Assembly: GCF_947489035.1 (NCBI RefSeq)
Contig: NZ_CANLCI010000015.1
Span: forward strand, 39,829 to 103,828
Length of the DNA: 64,000 nt
DNA from: an uncultured Ferrimonas sp.
GTDB taxonomy: Bacteria; Pseudomonadota; Gammaproteobacteria; Enterobacterales; Shewanellaceae
Direction: 5' to 3'
Made by a program: the position numbers and the translations under genes. The stretch's first letter is position 1. Every line of letters begins with the position of its first letter. The notes under the pieces were generated by a model that was not told where the DNA came from, made no database searches, and was given only the letters and a program-made list of their open reading frames with translations. This document shows positions 57,008 to 64,000 of this stretch, piece by piece.

Positions 57008-57919
57008 ATGTACCGACCAAATACAACCATAGAGCAGTGGCGGATCCTGCAAGCGGTAGTAGATCATGGTGGTTATTCCCAAGCAGCAGCCGCATTAAAT
57101 AAAAGCCAGTCGTCGTTGAATCATGCCGTTGCCAAGTTGCAACAGCTGCTTGGGGTGCAACTGCTCGAAGTGAAAGGACGCAAAGCGCAATTAACCAAAC
57201 AGGGTGAAGTGCTACTGCGCCGTTCTCGCGCTTTAACCCAAGGCATCGAGCAGCTCGAAACATTAGCAGACAACTTAGAACAAGGCTGGGAGCCCGAGAT
57301 CAACGTCTCCCGTGAGATCCTCTACCCCACAGAAGCCTTATACCAAGCCCTTTCCCATTTTTACCCGAAGAGTCGCGGCAGCCGCGTGGTGCTCATTGAT
57401 AACGTCATTAGCGGCAGCACCGCCGCCATCGAAAACCGACAATTCGATCTGGTGATCACCGGCCGCGTACCCAAAGGCTACCGTGGGATCCCGTTGGGGA
57501 TCGTGCGGTTGCTGCTGGTGTGCGCCCCAAATCACCCCCTCAGTCAAGAGACGCAGATTGACGAGAACCTGCTGGCGCAACAACTGCAAATCGTGATCCG
57601 CGATACCGGCGCCGATGCCAATAAAGATCTGGTGGGCTGGTTAAAATCCGAGCAGCGCTGGACCTTCTCTAACTTTCACGAAGCGATGGCAATTTTGCGC
57701 CGTGGCGTTGGCTTTTGCTGGATCCCCGATCACCTTGCCCAACCAGCCATTGATGCCGGTGAACTGATTGAATTAACCCAAGCCAGCGTTGGCGGCGCGG
57801 TGGTGCCAATCTCACTGGTGATCCCAGAGCCGGAAAAACTGGGCCCCGCCGCCAGTGAATTTGCCGACATGCTGGTTGCCTGTTCCCCCGCTGAACAGCA
57901 AAAATCCACGCAGATTTAA
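57008..57919 (+). CDS. LysR-family transcriptional regulator
   Basis: This 303-residue regulator has an N-terminal winged helix-turn-helix (IEQWRILQAVVDHGGYSQAA and LNKSQSSLNHAVAKLQ) and a periplasmic-binding-like effector domain. The start at 57008 has GAAGG 9 bases before it; the TTG at 56999 is too close to that site. By position it probably regulates azoR. Confidence 0.9.
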   Translation: MYRPNTTIEQWRILQAVVDHGGYSQAAAALNKSQSSLNHAVAKLQQLLGVQLLEVKGRKAQLTKQGEVLLRRSRALTQGIEQLETLADNLEQGWEPEINVSREILYPTEALYQALSHFYPKSRGSRVVLIDNVISGSTAAIENRQFDLVITGRVPKGYRGIPLGIVRLLLVCAPNHPLSQETQIDENLLAQQLQIVIRDTGADANKDLVGWLKSEQRWTFSNFHEAMAILRRGVGFCWIPDHLAQPAIDAGELIELTQASVGGAVVPISLVIPEPEKLGPAASEFADMLVACSPAEQQKSTQI

Positions 57920-58015
57920 GCTAAGCATTTGGTTAGCAGTCTGTTTCTGCCCTTTCTCTGATGTTTTTTGTGTGATAAAGATCACCATTACTAAAACAAC
58001 AACAGGAGTTGCGGC

Positions 58016-59374
58016 ATGGAGATGCTTACCGAATGGGTTGGGACGATCAATGGCGTAGTCTGGGGCGTGCCAATGCTGGCGCTGATCTTAGGCGTTGGTC
58101 TTTACCTTACCCTTGGGCTGCGAGTGATCCCAATTCGTAAACTCGGATTGGGATTTTCGCTGTTATGGAAAGGCCGCGACAGTAAAGGCGATGGCGACAT
58201 CAGCGCCTTTAACGCCTTAATGACCTCACTCTCCGCCACCATTGGTACCGGAAACATCGCCGGTGTGGCCACCGCCATTGCGATGGGTGGCCCCGGGGCG
58301 CTGTTTTGGATGTGGTGTACCGCACTGGTCGGCATGGCCACCAAATACGCCGAAGCGGTGCTGGCCGTAAAGTTTCGTGAAACCCGCCCCAACGGCGAAT
58401 TTGCTGGGGGGCCAATGTACTACATCAAAAATGGCCTCTCCGCCAAATGGGCTTGGTTGGCAACCGCCTTTGCGCTGTTTGGCTCCATTGCCGGTTTTGG
58501 CATTGGTAACGGCACTCAATCCAACTCTGTTGCCCAAGCCTTAAACACCAATTTTGGGGTTGATCCACTCATCACCGGGCTGGTGTTGATGGTTATGGTG
58601 GGCGCGGTATTGCTTGGTGGGGTAAAGCGCATCGCTGCCGTTGCCGGTAAATTAGTCCCAATGATGGCGCTGTTTTACATCACCGCCGGTTTAGCGGTAC
58701 TGGCCGCAAACTTCAGCGAGATCCCCGCAGCAATTGCCCTGGTGATCGAAAGCGCCTTTAACCCCGTTGCTGCGCAAGGTGGCTTCGCCGGTGCCGCCGT
58801 TTGGGCGGCCATCCGCTTTGGTGTCGCCCGTGGTGTCTTTTCCAACGAAGCAGGCTTAGGCTCCGCCCCCATTGCCCACGCTTCGGCGCAAACCAACAAT
58901 CCGGTGCGCCAAGGTTTGATTGCGATGCTGGGCACCTTTATCGACACCCTGATTGTTTGTTCCATTACCGGCTTAGCGATTATCCTAACCGGCGTATGGA
59001 CCAGCGGCGATACCGGCTCGGATCTCACCACCAGCGCCTTCGCTACTGCCATCCCAATGGGCAACTACATTGTTGCCATCGCCTTGGCGGTGTTCGCCTT
59101 TACCACCATTTTGGGCTGGAGTTTCTACTGCGAACGTTGCGTGCAGTACTTGGTGGGCGATCGTGCCGTTACCCCATTCCGAGTGCTGTTTACTCTAGCA
59201 GTACCGGTTGGCGCCGTGGCATCGCTGGATTTTGTTTGGTTGCTGGCGGATACCCTAAACGCAATGATGGCCATTCCGAACTTGATTGCGCTGATCCTGC
59301 TCAGCCCCGTGGTGTTTAAGCTCACCAAGGCTTACTTTGCCCGTCCGGCCAAAGAGATCGCCGCCGACAGTTAA
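58016..59374 (+). CDS. Sodium:alanine/glycine symporter (AGCS family)
   Basis: This 452-residue inner-membrane transporter carries alanine or glycine with sodium. The family motifs are clear: SATIGTGNIAGVATAIAMGG with PGALFWMWCTALVGMATKYA, and NEAGLGSAPIAHASAQTNNP. About ten to eleven helices are expected. A strong site (CAGGAG) precedes the ATG at 58016. It stands alone. Confidence 0.94.
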   Translation: MEMLTEWVGTINGVVWGVPMLALILGVGLYLTLGLRVIPIRKLGLGFSLLWKGRDSKGDGDISAFNALMTSLSATIGTGNIAGVATAIAMGGPGALFWMWCTALVGMATKYAEAVLAVKFRETRPNGEFAGGPMYYIKNGLSAKWAWLATAFALFGSIAGFGIGNGTQSNSVAQALNTNFGVDPLITGLVLMVMVGAVLLGGVKRIAAVAGKLVPMMALFYITAGLAVLAANFSEIPAAIALVIESAFNPVAAQGGFAGAAVWAAIRFGVARGVFSNEAGLGSAPIAHASAQTNNPVRQGLIAMLGTFIDTLIVCSITGLAIILTGVWTSGDTGSDLTTSAFATAIPMGNYIVAIALAVFAFTTILGWSFYCERCVQYLVGDRAVTPFRVLFTLAVPVGAVASLDFVWLLADTLNAMMAIPNLIALILLSPVVFKLTKAYFARPAKEIAADS

Positions 59375-59435
59375 CTGACCAGCAGCGGCAGAGCCCCCTA
59401 GTGCTTTGCCGCTTTGCTATTAACAGGGAGCCATT

Positions 59436-59861
59436 ATGAGCGCAGATTATTCATTAATGCCGCCAATGCTGGGGTTGATGCTGCTGACCTTGATGGTATG
59501 GCTGGTGATGTTTATTCGCCGCATCCGCTACATGCAAGCCAATCGCATCAGCGCCGAACAGATGAAAAGCCCCAGCGACACCAACCAACTGATCCCCGCC
59601 GACGTCAATGCCCCCGCCCATCAACTGAACAACCTGTCTGAGTTACCGATCCTATTTTACGCCCTGTGCTTGTTGCTGATGCAGCAACAGCTGGTGGATG
59701 AATCGCAGTGGCTATTGGCGTGGGGCTTTGTGCTGTTTCGCACGTTACAAGCGGCAATACACTTAACCGTTAATGTGGTTATCTGGCGCTTTGGCGCTTA
59801 CTTCTTATCTTGCCTTTGTTTGTGGGCGATGCTGATCACTGCCCTACTGCAGCTGTACTGA
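59436..59861 (+). CDS. MAPEG-family membrane protein
   Basis: This 141-residue protein has four membrane segments and the MAPEG pattern NNLSELPILFYALCL (N-x-x-E-x-P) plus FRTLQAAIHLTVN. Bacterial members are of mostly unknown function; eukaryotic relatives conjugate glutathione. It follows the symporter by 61 bp with its own ribosome-binding site (AGGGAG). Confidence 0.85.
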   Translation: MSADYSLMPPMLGLMLLTLMVWLVMFIRRIRYMQANRISAEQMKSPSDTNQLIPADVNAPAHQLNNLSELPILFYALCLLLMQQQLVDESQWLLAWGFVLFRTLQAAIHLTVNVVIWRFGAYFLSCLCLWAMLITALLQLY

Positions 59862-60083
59862 CCGCGACGGCCATCAAAAACGCAAACCACCTTAATGGGC
59901 TGGCGCGATGTACCGCCACTTGGAGCGGCCGCCATAAAGCTGCCAGTAGGGCGTTTTCGTTTCCATCATAAGCAGAGCCCAACAAAAACGCTTCGCAGCA
60001 CGCCTCCTCTTTCGTCGAAGTTCTTTGTGTTTGCGGCCGCTTTGATTAGAGTCGGTTAATCGCTACTTCAATGGATTGAAATT

Positions 60084-61781
60084 ATGCAACCAAATCGTCT
60101 TGCCCTCGCCATGCTGCTTGGCACCTTCAGCTGCAGCAGTTACGCCTTCGATCGGGTAACCGGCGCACCGTTTGCCTCGCGTTCACCGGTGTATGCTCAG
60201 CACGGCATGGCCGCCACCAGCCAACCCTTAGCCACCCAAGTTGCACTGGATATCCTCAAAGCCGGTGGCAGTGCGGTTGATGCCGCCATTGCCGCCAACG
60301 CCACCTTAGGGCTGGTAGAGCCAACCGGTTGCGGCATCGGCGGCGATCTGTTTGCCATTGTCTGGGATGCCAACACTCAGCAGCTGCACGGGTTAAATGC
60401 CTCGGGGCGTAGCCCCAAAAGTTTGACCTTGGCGGATTTCGAGCGACTGGGGCTTGAATACATCCCACCTTATGGGCCGCTGCCCGTGAGCGTGCCCGGA
60501 GCCGTTGATGGCTGGTTTGAACTGCATCAAAAATTTGGCCAACTGCCGATGGATAAGATCTTAGCGCCGGCCATCGATTACGCTGAAAATGGCTTTGTGG
60601 TGTCCGATCTTATCGCCTTTTATCTGGATAAAAGCGTGGCGCGCATCGGCCAATACCCAGGCTTTAAAGAAACCTTTATGGCCGATGGCAACATGCCGAA
60701 GGCGGGCGAGGTATTTCGCAACCCCGGTTTAGCCTACAGCTATAAACTGCTGGCAAAAGAGGGCCGCGATGGCTTTTATCGGGGCGAAATTGCCCAACGC
60801 ATCGATAAGTACATGCAGGAGCAAGGCGGCTACTTAAGCTACCATGATTTAGCCGCGCACCGCAGTGAATGGATCACCCCGGTCAGCATTAACTATCGCG
60901 GCATAGATGTGTGGGAGCTGCCACCACCGGGACAAGGGATCGCCGCGCTGCAGATCCTGAAGATGCTGGAAGGCTACGATTTAGCCGCGATGGGGCGCAC
61001 CAGTGCCGACTACGTGCATGCCTTTGTTGAAGCCAAAAAGCTGGCCTTTGCCGATCGCGCCAAGTTTTATGCCGATCCCGATTTTGCCGACGTTCCAGTT
61101 ACCGAACTGATCTCCGCCAACTACGCCGATAAGCGCCGCAAGCTCATTGGTGCCACGGCAGCGCCAGCGGTGGCAGCAGGCAACCCGGCCCTGCTTCACG
61201 GCGACACCATCTACCTGACCACCGCCGACGCCGCTGGCAATATGGTGTCGCTGATCCAAAGCAACTACCGCGGCATGGGATCGGGCATGACCCCGCCGGG
61301 GCTGGGCTTTGTGCTGCAGGATCGTGGCCAGCTGTTTAGCCTAACCCCAGGGCAAGCCAACAGCTACGCTCCGGGCAAGCGGCCGTTTCATACCATCATC
61401 CCTGCGTTTGCCACCAAAAACGGCAAACCGTGGTTGTCGTTTGGGGTGATGGGCGGGGCAACACAGCCTCAGGCTCATGCCCAGATCATCATTAACCTCA
61501 TCGACTTTGGCATGAATTTGCAAGAAGCCGGTGATGCGCCGCGCATTTTGCACACCGGTTCAAGCCAGCCCACCGGCCAAGTGATGAACCGCGGTGGCGT
61601 GGTGAGCTTAGAGTCGGGCTTTCCTTACCAAACCAAGCGAGATCTGATGTTGAAGGGTCACACCCTGCAAGAATCCCTTGGCGCTTACGGCGGCTATCAA
61701 GCGATTGAGTGGGATGCGGCCAATCAGGTTTACCGTGGTGCATCTGAAAGTCGTAAAGATGGTCACGCGGCGGGCTACTAA
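60084..61781 (+). CDS. ggt: Gamma-glutamyltransferase
   Basis: This 565-residue periplasmic Ntn-hydrolase cleaves gamma-glutamyl bonds of glutathione and related compounds. A signal peptide ends near SYA. The N-terminal subunit includes GGSAVDAAIAANATLGLVEP and CGIGGDLFAIV. The catalytic Thr that becomes the new N-terminus after self-cleavage is in LHGDTIYLTTAD. Further family motifs are GMTPPGLGF, PFHTIIPAF and MGGATQPQAHAQIIINLIDF. The spacing suggests a member of the GGT-like group with a shorter lid loop. Confidence 0.93.
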   Translation: MQPNRLALAMLLGTFSCSSYAFDRVTGAPFASRSPVYAQHGMAATSQPLATQVALDILKAGGSAVDAAIAANATLGLVEPTGCGIGGDLFAIVWDANTQQLHGLNASGRSPKSLTLADFERLGLEYIPPYGPLPVSVPGAVDGWFELHQKFGQLPMDKILAPAIDYAENGFVVSDLIAFYLDKSVARIGQYPGFKETFMADGNMPKAGEVFRNPGLAYSYKLLAKEGRDGFYRGEIAQRIDKYMQEQGGYLSYHDLAAHRSEWITPVSINYRGIDVWELPPPGQGIAALQILKMLEGYDLAAMGRTSADYVHAFVEAKKLAFADRAKFYADPDFADVPVTELISANYADKRRKLIGATAAPAVAAGNPALLHGDTIYLTTADAAGNMVSLIQSNYRGMGSGMTPPGLGFVLQDRGQLFSLTPGQANSYAPGKRPFHTIIPAFATKNGKPWLSFGVMGGATQPQAHAQIIINLIDFGMNLQEAGDAPRILHTGSSQPTGQVMNRGGVVSLESGFPYQTKRDLMLKGHTLQESLGAYGGYQAIEWDAANQVYRGASESRKDGHAAGY

Positions 61782-61954
61782 CAGCTAAGTTCATGCCTTA
61801 GTTCACGCATGAGTGCGCCCCTTATCGCATTCAAAGAGCAAACTCAAAGGCGCTAAGAACCTAGATGCCCCCAGCAATGCAACACGCCCAACTGGCCAGT
61901 GAACAGCCAGCGAATCGTTCAACCCAAGCGGGTGCGACCCCAGATTTTTGCCAC

Positions 61955-61992
61955 AAAAAGGGCCAATAACTTGCGTTATTGGCCCTTCTTTT
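61955..61992. terminator. Bidirectional terminator
   Basis: AAGGGCCAATAAC pairs with GTTATTGGCCCTT around TTGC between ggt and the convergent DUF4124 gene. Confidence 0.93.
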
Positions 61993-62009
61993 ATCTGCTT
62001 TTATTGCCG

Positions 62010-63389
62010 TTATAGGGTGCCGTAATTATGCTGTTTACCGCATTCAGACAAGTGGCTTACGTCATCGGCCATGCAGCGATAGAACGCCCGCACTTGATCC
62101 CGAGAACGCTTACATTCCGACTCGGAAATGCGCCAGCCAATTTCATGCAACGCTTGATTCAAGCTGGTGTAGTTGGCCTTGGGCAAATAGCCTTTTTTAA
62201 AGTTCTTGTTGTTCACCGAAATCATCTTTTGCAGTGATGTTTTGGCGTTGTTCGATGCCACCTTACAGTTCAGACCATCATCGGGCTCAGGCGCTTGTTT
62301 ATTAAGCTTCTTTGCCACCATTTTAATCTTTTTCTCTGGCTTCGGTTTGGGCTTGGATTTGGCCACAAACGACGGTGCCTTCGGTTTGCTTACCGCCGGT
62401 TTCGCGGCCGGTTGCAGCACTGGCTTGGCGGCAGCCGGTACCACTTTATTGGCAACGGCAACAGGCTGTTGCGGCTGAGGCTCAGGTTGCGGCTTCAGCT
62501 CACGTACCGGTGGTGGAGCCAGTTTCTTGCCCGCTTGCACGGCCAGTTCCCGTTCCCGTTCCGCTTGCGCCAGTTTTTCCGTGGCGATCCGCGCCGCTTC
62601 TAATGCCTTGGCTTCCGCCTCTTGGGCACGACGCAGCAGCTCTAACATCTCTACCCGTGCCTGTTTTAATTCCTCGGTTGCTTTGCGTTCCGCTTCGGCC
62701 TTTACTGCCGCCAAACGCTGCGCTTGCGCCTCTTTCTCTGCTTGTTCCTGCGCCGCTCGCTGTTGTTCGGCTTGCTCTTTTTCTGCCTGCTGTTTGGCGG
62801 CTAACTCTTTCGCCGCCTGCGCTTGCGCCGCCAATAACCGTGCTTGCTCTTGTTCTTTGGCTTGTTGCGCCGCTAAGGCTTGAGCTTCCTGCTCTGCTTT
62901 CGCGGCAGCAATGGCCTGCGCTTCCGCTTCGGCCTTTGCTTTTGCCTCGGCTTCGGCTTTCGCTTTGGCGGCAACAATGGCTTGCGCTTCGGCTTCCGCC
63001 TTCGCTTTGGCGTCCGCGTGCAGTTTGGCTTCTGCTTCGGCTTTATCTGCTGCTAATCGTAACTCTTTGGCTTTTTTGGCCGCCAGTGCTGCCGCATCCA
63101 ATTTATCTTCAGGCTGCGGGATGGTGCGGGTTTTGATGACTTGAAACTCTTTCCGCTTCTCCGATGGTTCCACCGTTAGAGTGGTAACGGCGTTATCGGC
63201 CGCTGGGCTGCGCTTGCCGTCTTTCAACACCAAGCCACTGCGGCGCATCTCCAACTGATCTGACTTTTGTTTTTTAGATGGCTTTTTGTCGGAATAGTGG
63301 ACCTTGCCATTTTCATCTACCCAGCGATACAACGCGGCATCAACCGGCATTGTCATCAGCATCAGTACGAGTAGTGATTGAGCACGCAT
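62010..63389 (-). CDS. DUF4124 protein with long TolA-like helix
   Basis: This 459-residue exported protein has a signal peptide (MRAQSLLVLMLMTMPVDA), a DUF4124 segment (ALYRWVDENGKVHYSDKKP), a long Ala/Glu/Lys/Gln helix of about 200 residues (about 95-290) like the TolA spacer, a Pro/Lys-rich region, and a C-terminal domain with cysteines (LNCKVAS, SECKRSRD, RCMADDVS, SECGKQH). The start at 63389 has AAGGAGGA 6 bases before it. DUF4124 domains are thought to sit in the periplasm. The function is unknown. Confidence 0.85.
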   Translation of the reverse strand: MRAQSLLVLMLMTMPVDAALYRWVDENGKVHYSDKKPSKKQKSDQLEMRRSGLVLKDGKRSPAADNAVTTLTVEPSEKRKEFQVIKTRTIPQPEDKLDAAALAAKKAKELRLAADKAEAEAKLHADAKAKAEAEAQAIVAAKAKAEAEAKAKAEAEAQAIAAAKAEQEAQALAAQQAKEQEQARLLAAQAQAAKELAAKQQAEKEQAEQQRAAQEQAEKEAQAQRLAAVKAEAERKATEELKQARVEMLELLRRAQEAEAKALEAARIATEKLAQAERERELAVQAGKKLAPPPVRELKPQPEPQPQQPVAVANKVVPAAAKPVLQPAAKPAVSKPKAPSFVAKSKPKPKPEKKIKMVAKKLNKQAPEPDDGLNCKVASNNAKTSLQKMISVNNKNFKKGYLPKANYTSLNQALHEIGWRISESECKRSRDQVRAFYRCMADDVSHLSECGKQHNYGTL

Positions 63390-63937
63390 GTGTTCCTCCT
63401 TGATCACCGCAGCACGTTTAGTTTCGAGTCTGTTCGGATATTAAAATGTCACTGTGGCGGATCAATGAAACGAAACCGTATCATCTTTAACACTCCTGAA
63501 ACATTTTGACACTTTAACTAAGTCGTTCGCATAAGAAAACCATTTAACAAATTATCCTGAGTTAAAACTGATAGTTAAGTTTCTCACTAAGGGCGTAAAA
63601 GGCGGCTTTTTGAACCGCAGTCAGACACTCGCTCTGTGTTTGCAAAGGGGTTCAGTCGTAACAATCGGTAAGCAATCTTTTTTACCAGTTCAACGCTCTG
63701 TTTTCACCGCTCAGGTCTGACCAGATTGGTGGCGGAATGATCCCACCGCCCCCGCTTCGTGCGGTGCCTGCTATAACGGCATTACGGTAACGAACTGGTA
63801 ATAAAAAATTCAGCGAATACGAATAAATACAGCTATGGGCGGCAGCGATAACGGCTGATGAACCCAACCCAGTGCGCTTAACCTCGCTGGCGAAACATCA
63901 GCGCGCAGCCACAGGCACAAAAAAGGCTGTGTACCAA
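63390..63937. other. Intergenic region with a structured inverted repeat
   Basis: I see no supported gene here. The minus-strand frame at 63682-63867 lacks any gene-like features. The region includes a hairpin-prone stretch at 63611-63657 and an inverted repeat, TACCAGTTC (63683-63691) and GAACTGGTA (63792-63800), with T- and A-runs outside and GC-rich hairpins inside. It should also contain the DUF4124 promoter. Confidence 0.45.
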
Positions 63938-64000
63938 TTAGCTGTTGAACTTATTGTGCATGACCCGCTGCGGCATAAAGATCATTGCCGGGACCGCCCG
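63938..64000 (-). CDS. Possible 3' end of a gene cut by the window edge
   Basis: The minus strand is open from the window edge to a TAA at 63938 and would end in AVPAMIFMPQRVMHNKFNS. The residues look protein-like, but 20 codons are too few to judge. On the plus strand an ATG at 63960 opens another short frame to the edge (MTRCGIKIIAGTA), so either or neither could be real. Confidence 0.22.
   Translation of the reverse strand, partial: RAVPAMIFMPQRVMHNKFNS

Noticed and set aside
62375..63136. Plus-strand frame of 253 residues rich in Pro, Ala and Leu
   Set aside because: It is the complement of the Ala/Glu/Lys/Gln-rich helix of the DUF4124 protein.
63682..63867. Minus-strand frame of 61 residues
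   Set aside because: It covers the inverted-repeat element, has no ribosome-binding site that I can see and no recognisable domain.
63960..64000. Possible start of rsmD on the plus strand (MTRCGIKIIAGTA)
   Set aside because: The phrase KIIAGTA recalls the RsmD start, but the frame has no Shine-Dalgarno sequence and only 13 codons, and the minus strand gives an equally good open frame.

Overview
The window is about 64 kb of a gammaproteobacterial chromosome. Genes such as cmoAB, ruvABC, aspS, tusDCBE, nrdDG, lpp and btuBCDF, an MSHA-type pilin and second-messenger signalling genes suggest a marine, facultatively anaerobic bacterium of the Shewanella/Ferrimonas type. This placement is inferred from gene content and arrangement only; there is no rRNA in the window. 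Most of it reads as ordinary core chromosome with tight operons. The accessory-looking parts are about 7.2-17.9 kb (a giant repeat protein with modification-type enzymes) and 17.9-19.9 kb (duplicated tRNA-Ser modules with a lone pilin gene).

Layout. 0.1-6.5 kb: a cobalamin riboswitch, a possible 21-codon membrane peptide, then btuB-btuD-btuC-btuF-cobQ on the minus strand, for B12/cobinamide uptake and salvage. 7.2-16.9 kb: a minus-strand operon of a methyltransferase with arginine-methyltransferase-like motifs, a formyltransferase-fold protein and a 2477-residue exported LamG/Ig-repeat/calcium-repeat protein with a C-terminal sorting tail. A phage-tail-collar (MdpB-type) gene diverges from it at 17.2 kb. 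This is the best candidate here for an undescribed system. 18.0-19.9 kb: five intact tRNA-Ser genes (two GCT, three TGA) in three promoter-terminator modules, a probable tRNA relic and an MSHA-like pilin. 20.0-22.6 kb: yccA, the tusDCBE tRNA 2-thiolation genes and a lone napD. 22.6-26.3 kb: an atypical SDR and the class III ribonucleotide reductase nrdD/nrdG with two NrdR boxes 32 bp apart. 26.5-31.5 kb: alkaline phosphatase, a PPP-type phosphatase, a GNAT enzyme, a hemolysin III protein, and Lpp facing an L,D-transpeptidase. 31.6-35.7 kb: a large formate-dehydrogenase-type fusion. 36.1-38.5 kb: a Lon protease behind a heat-shock-like promoter. 38.7-44.9 kb: a chemoreceptor, a REC-REC-GGDEF protein, an exported RelA/SpoT-fold protein, two divergent NYN-domain proteins and a thioredoxin-like protein. 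45.0-50.3 kb: ruvB, ruvA (LexA box), a GAF-GGDEF gene inserted in the opposite direction, ruvC and aspS. 50.5-56.2 kb: a degenerate GGDEF protein, then cmoA-cmoB followed in the same operon by a retropepsin-like lipoprotein, a transglutaminase-like 7TM protein and an ATP-grasp ligase. 56.3-63.4 kb: azoR/LysR, an AGCS symporter, a MAPEG protein, gamma-glutamyltransferase and a TolA-like DUF4124 protein. The last 600 bases are mostly non-coding, with a structured inverted repeat and perhaps the end of a gene cut by the window.

Themes. Several genes fit life across oxygen gradients (nrdDG, napD, a formate-dehydrogenase-like enzyme, B12 salvage). Four proteins carry GGDEF or RelA/SpoT-type nucleotide-signalling folds, two of them degenerate or oddly located. 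Wobble-base tRNA modification is represented twice (tus and cmoAB), alongside amplified tRNA-Ser genes. Start codons were reassigned to internal ATG/GTG positions where a Shine-Dalgarno sequence or an operon overlap decided the matter; those cases are noted in the entries.
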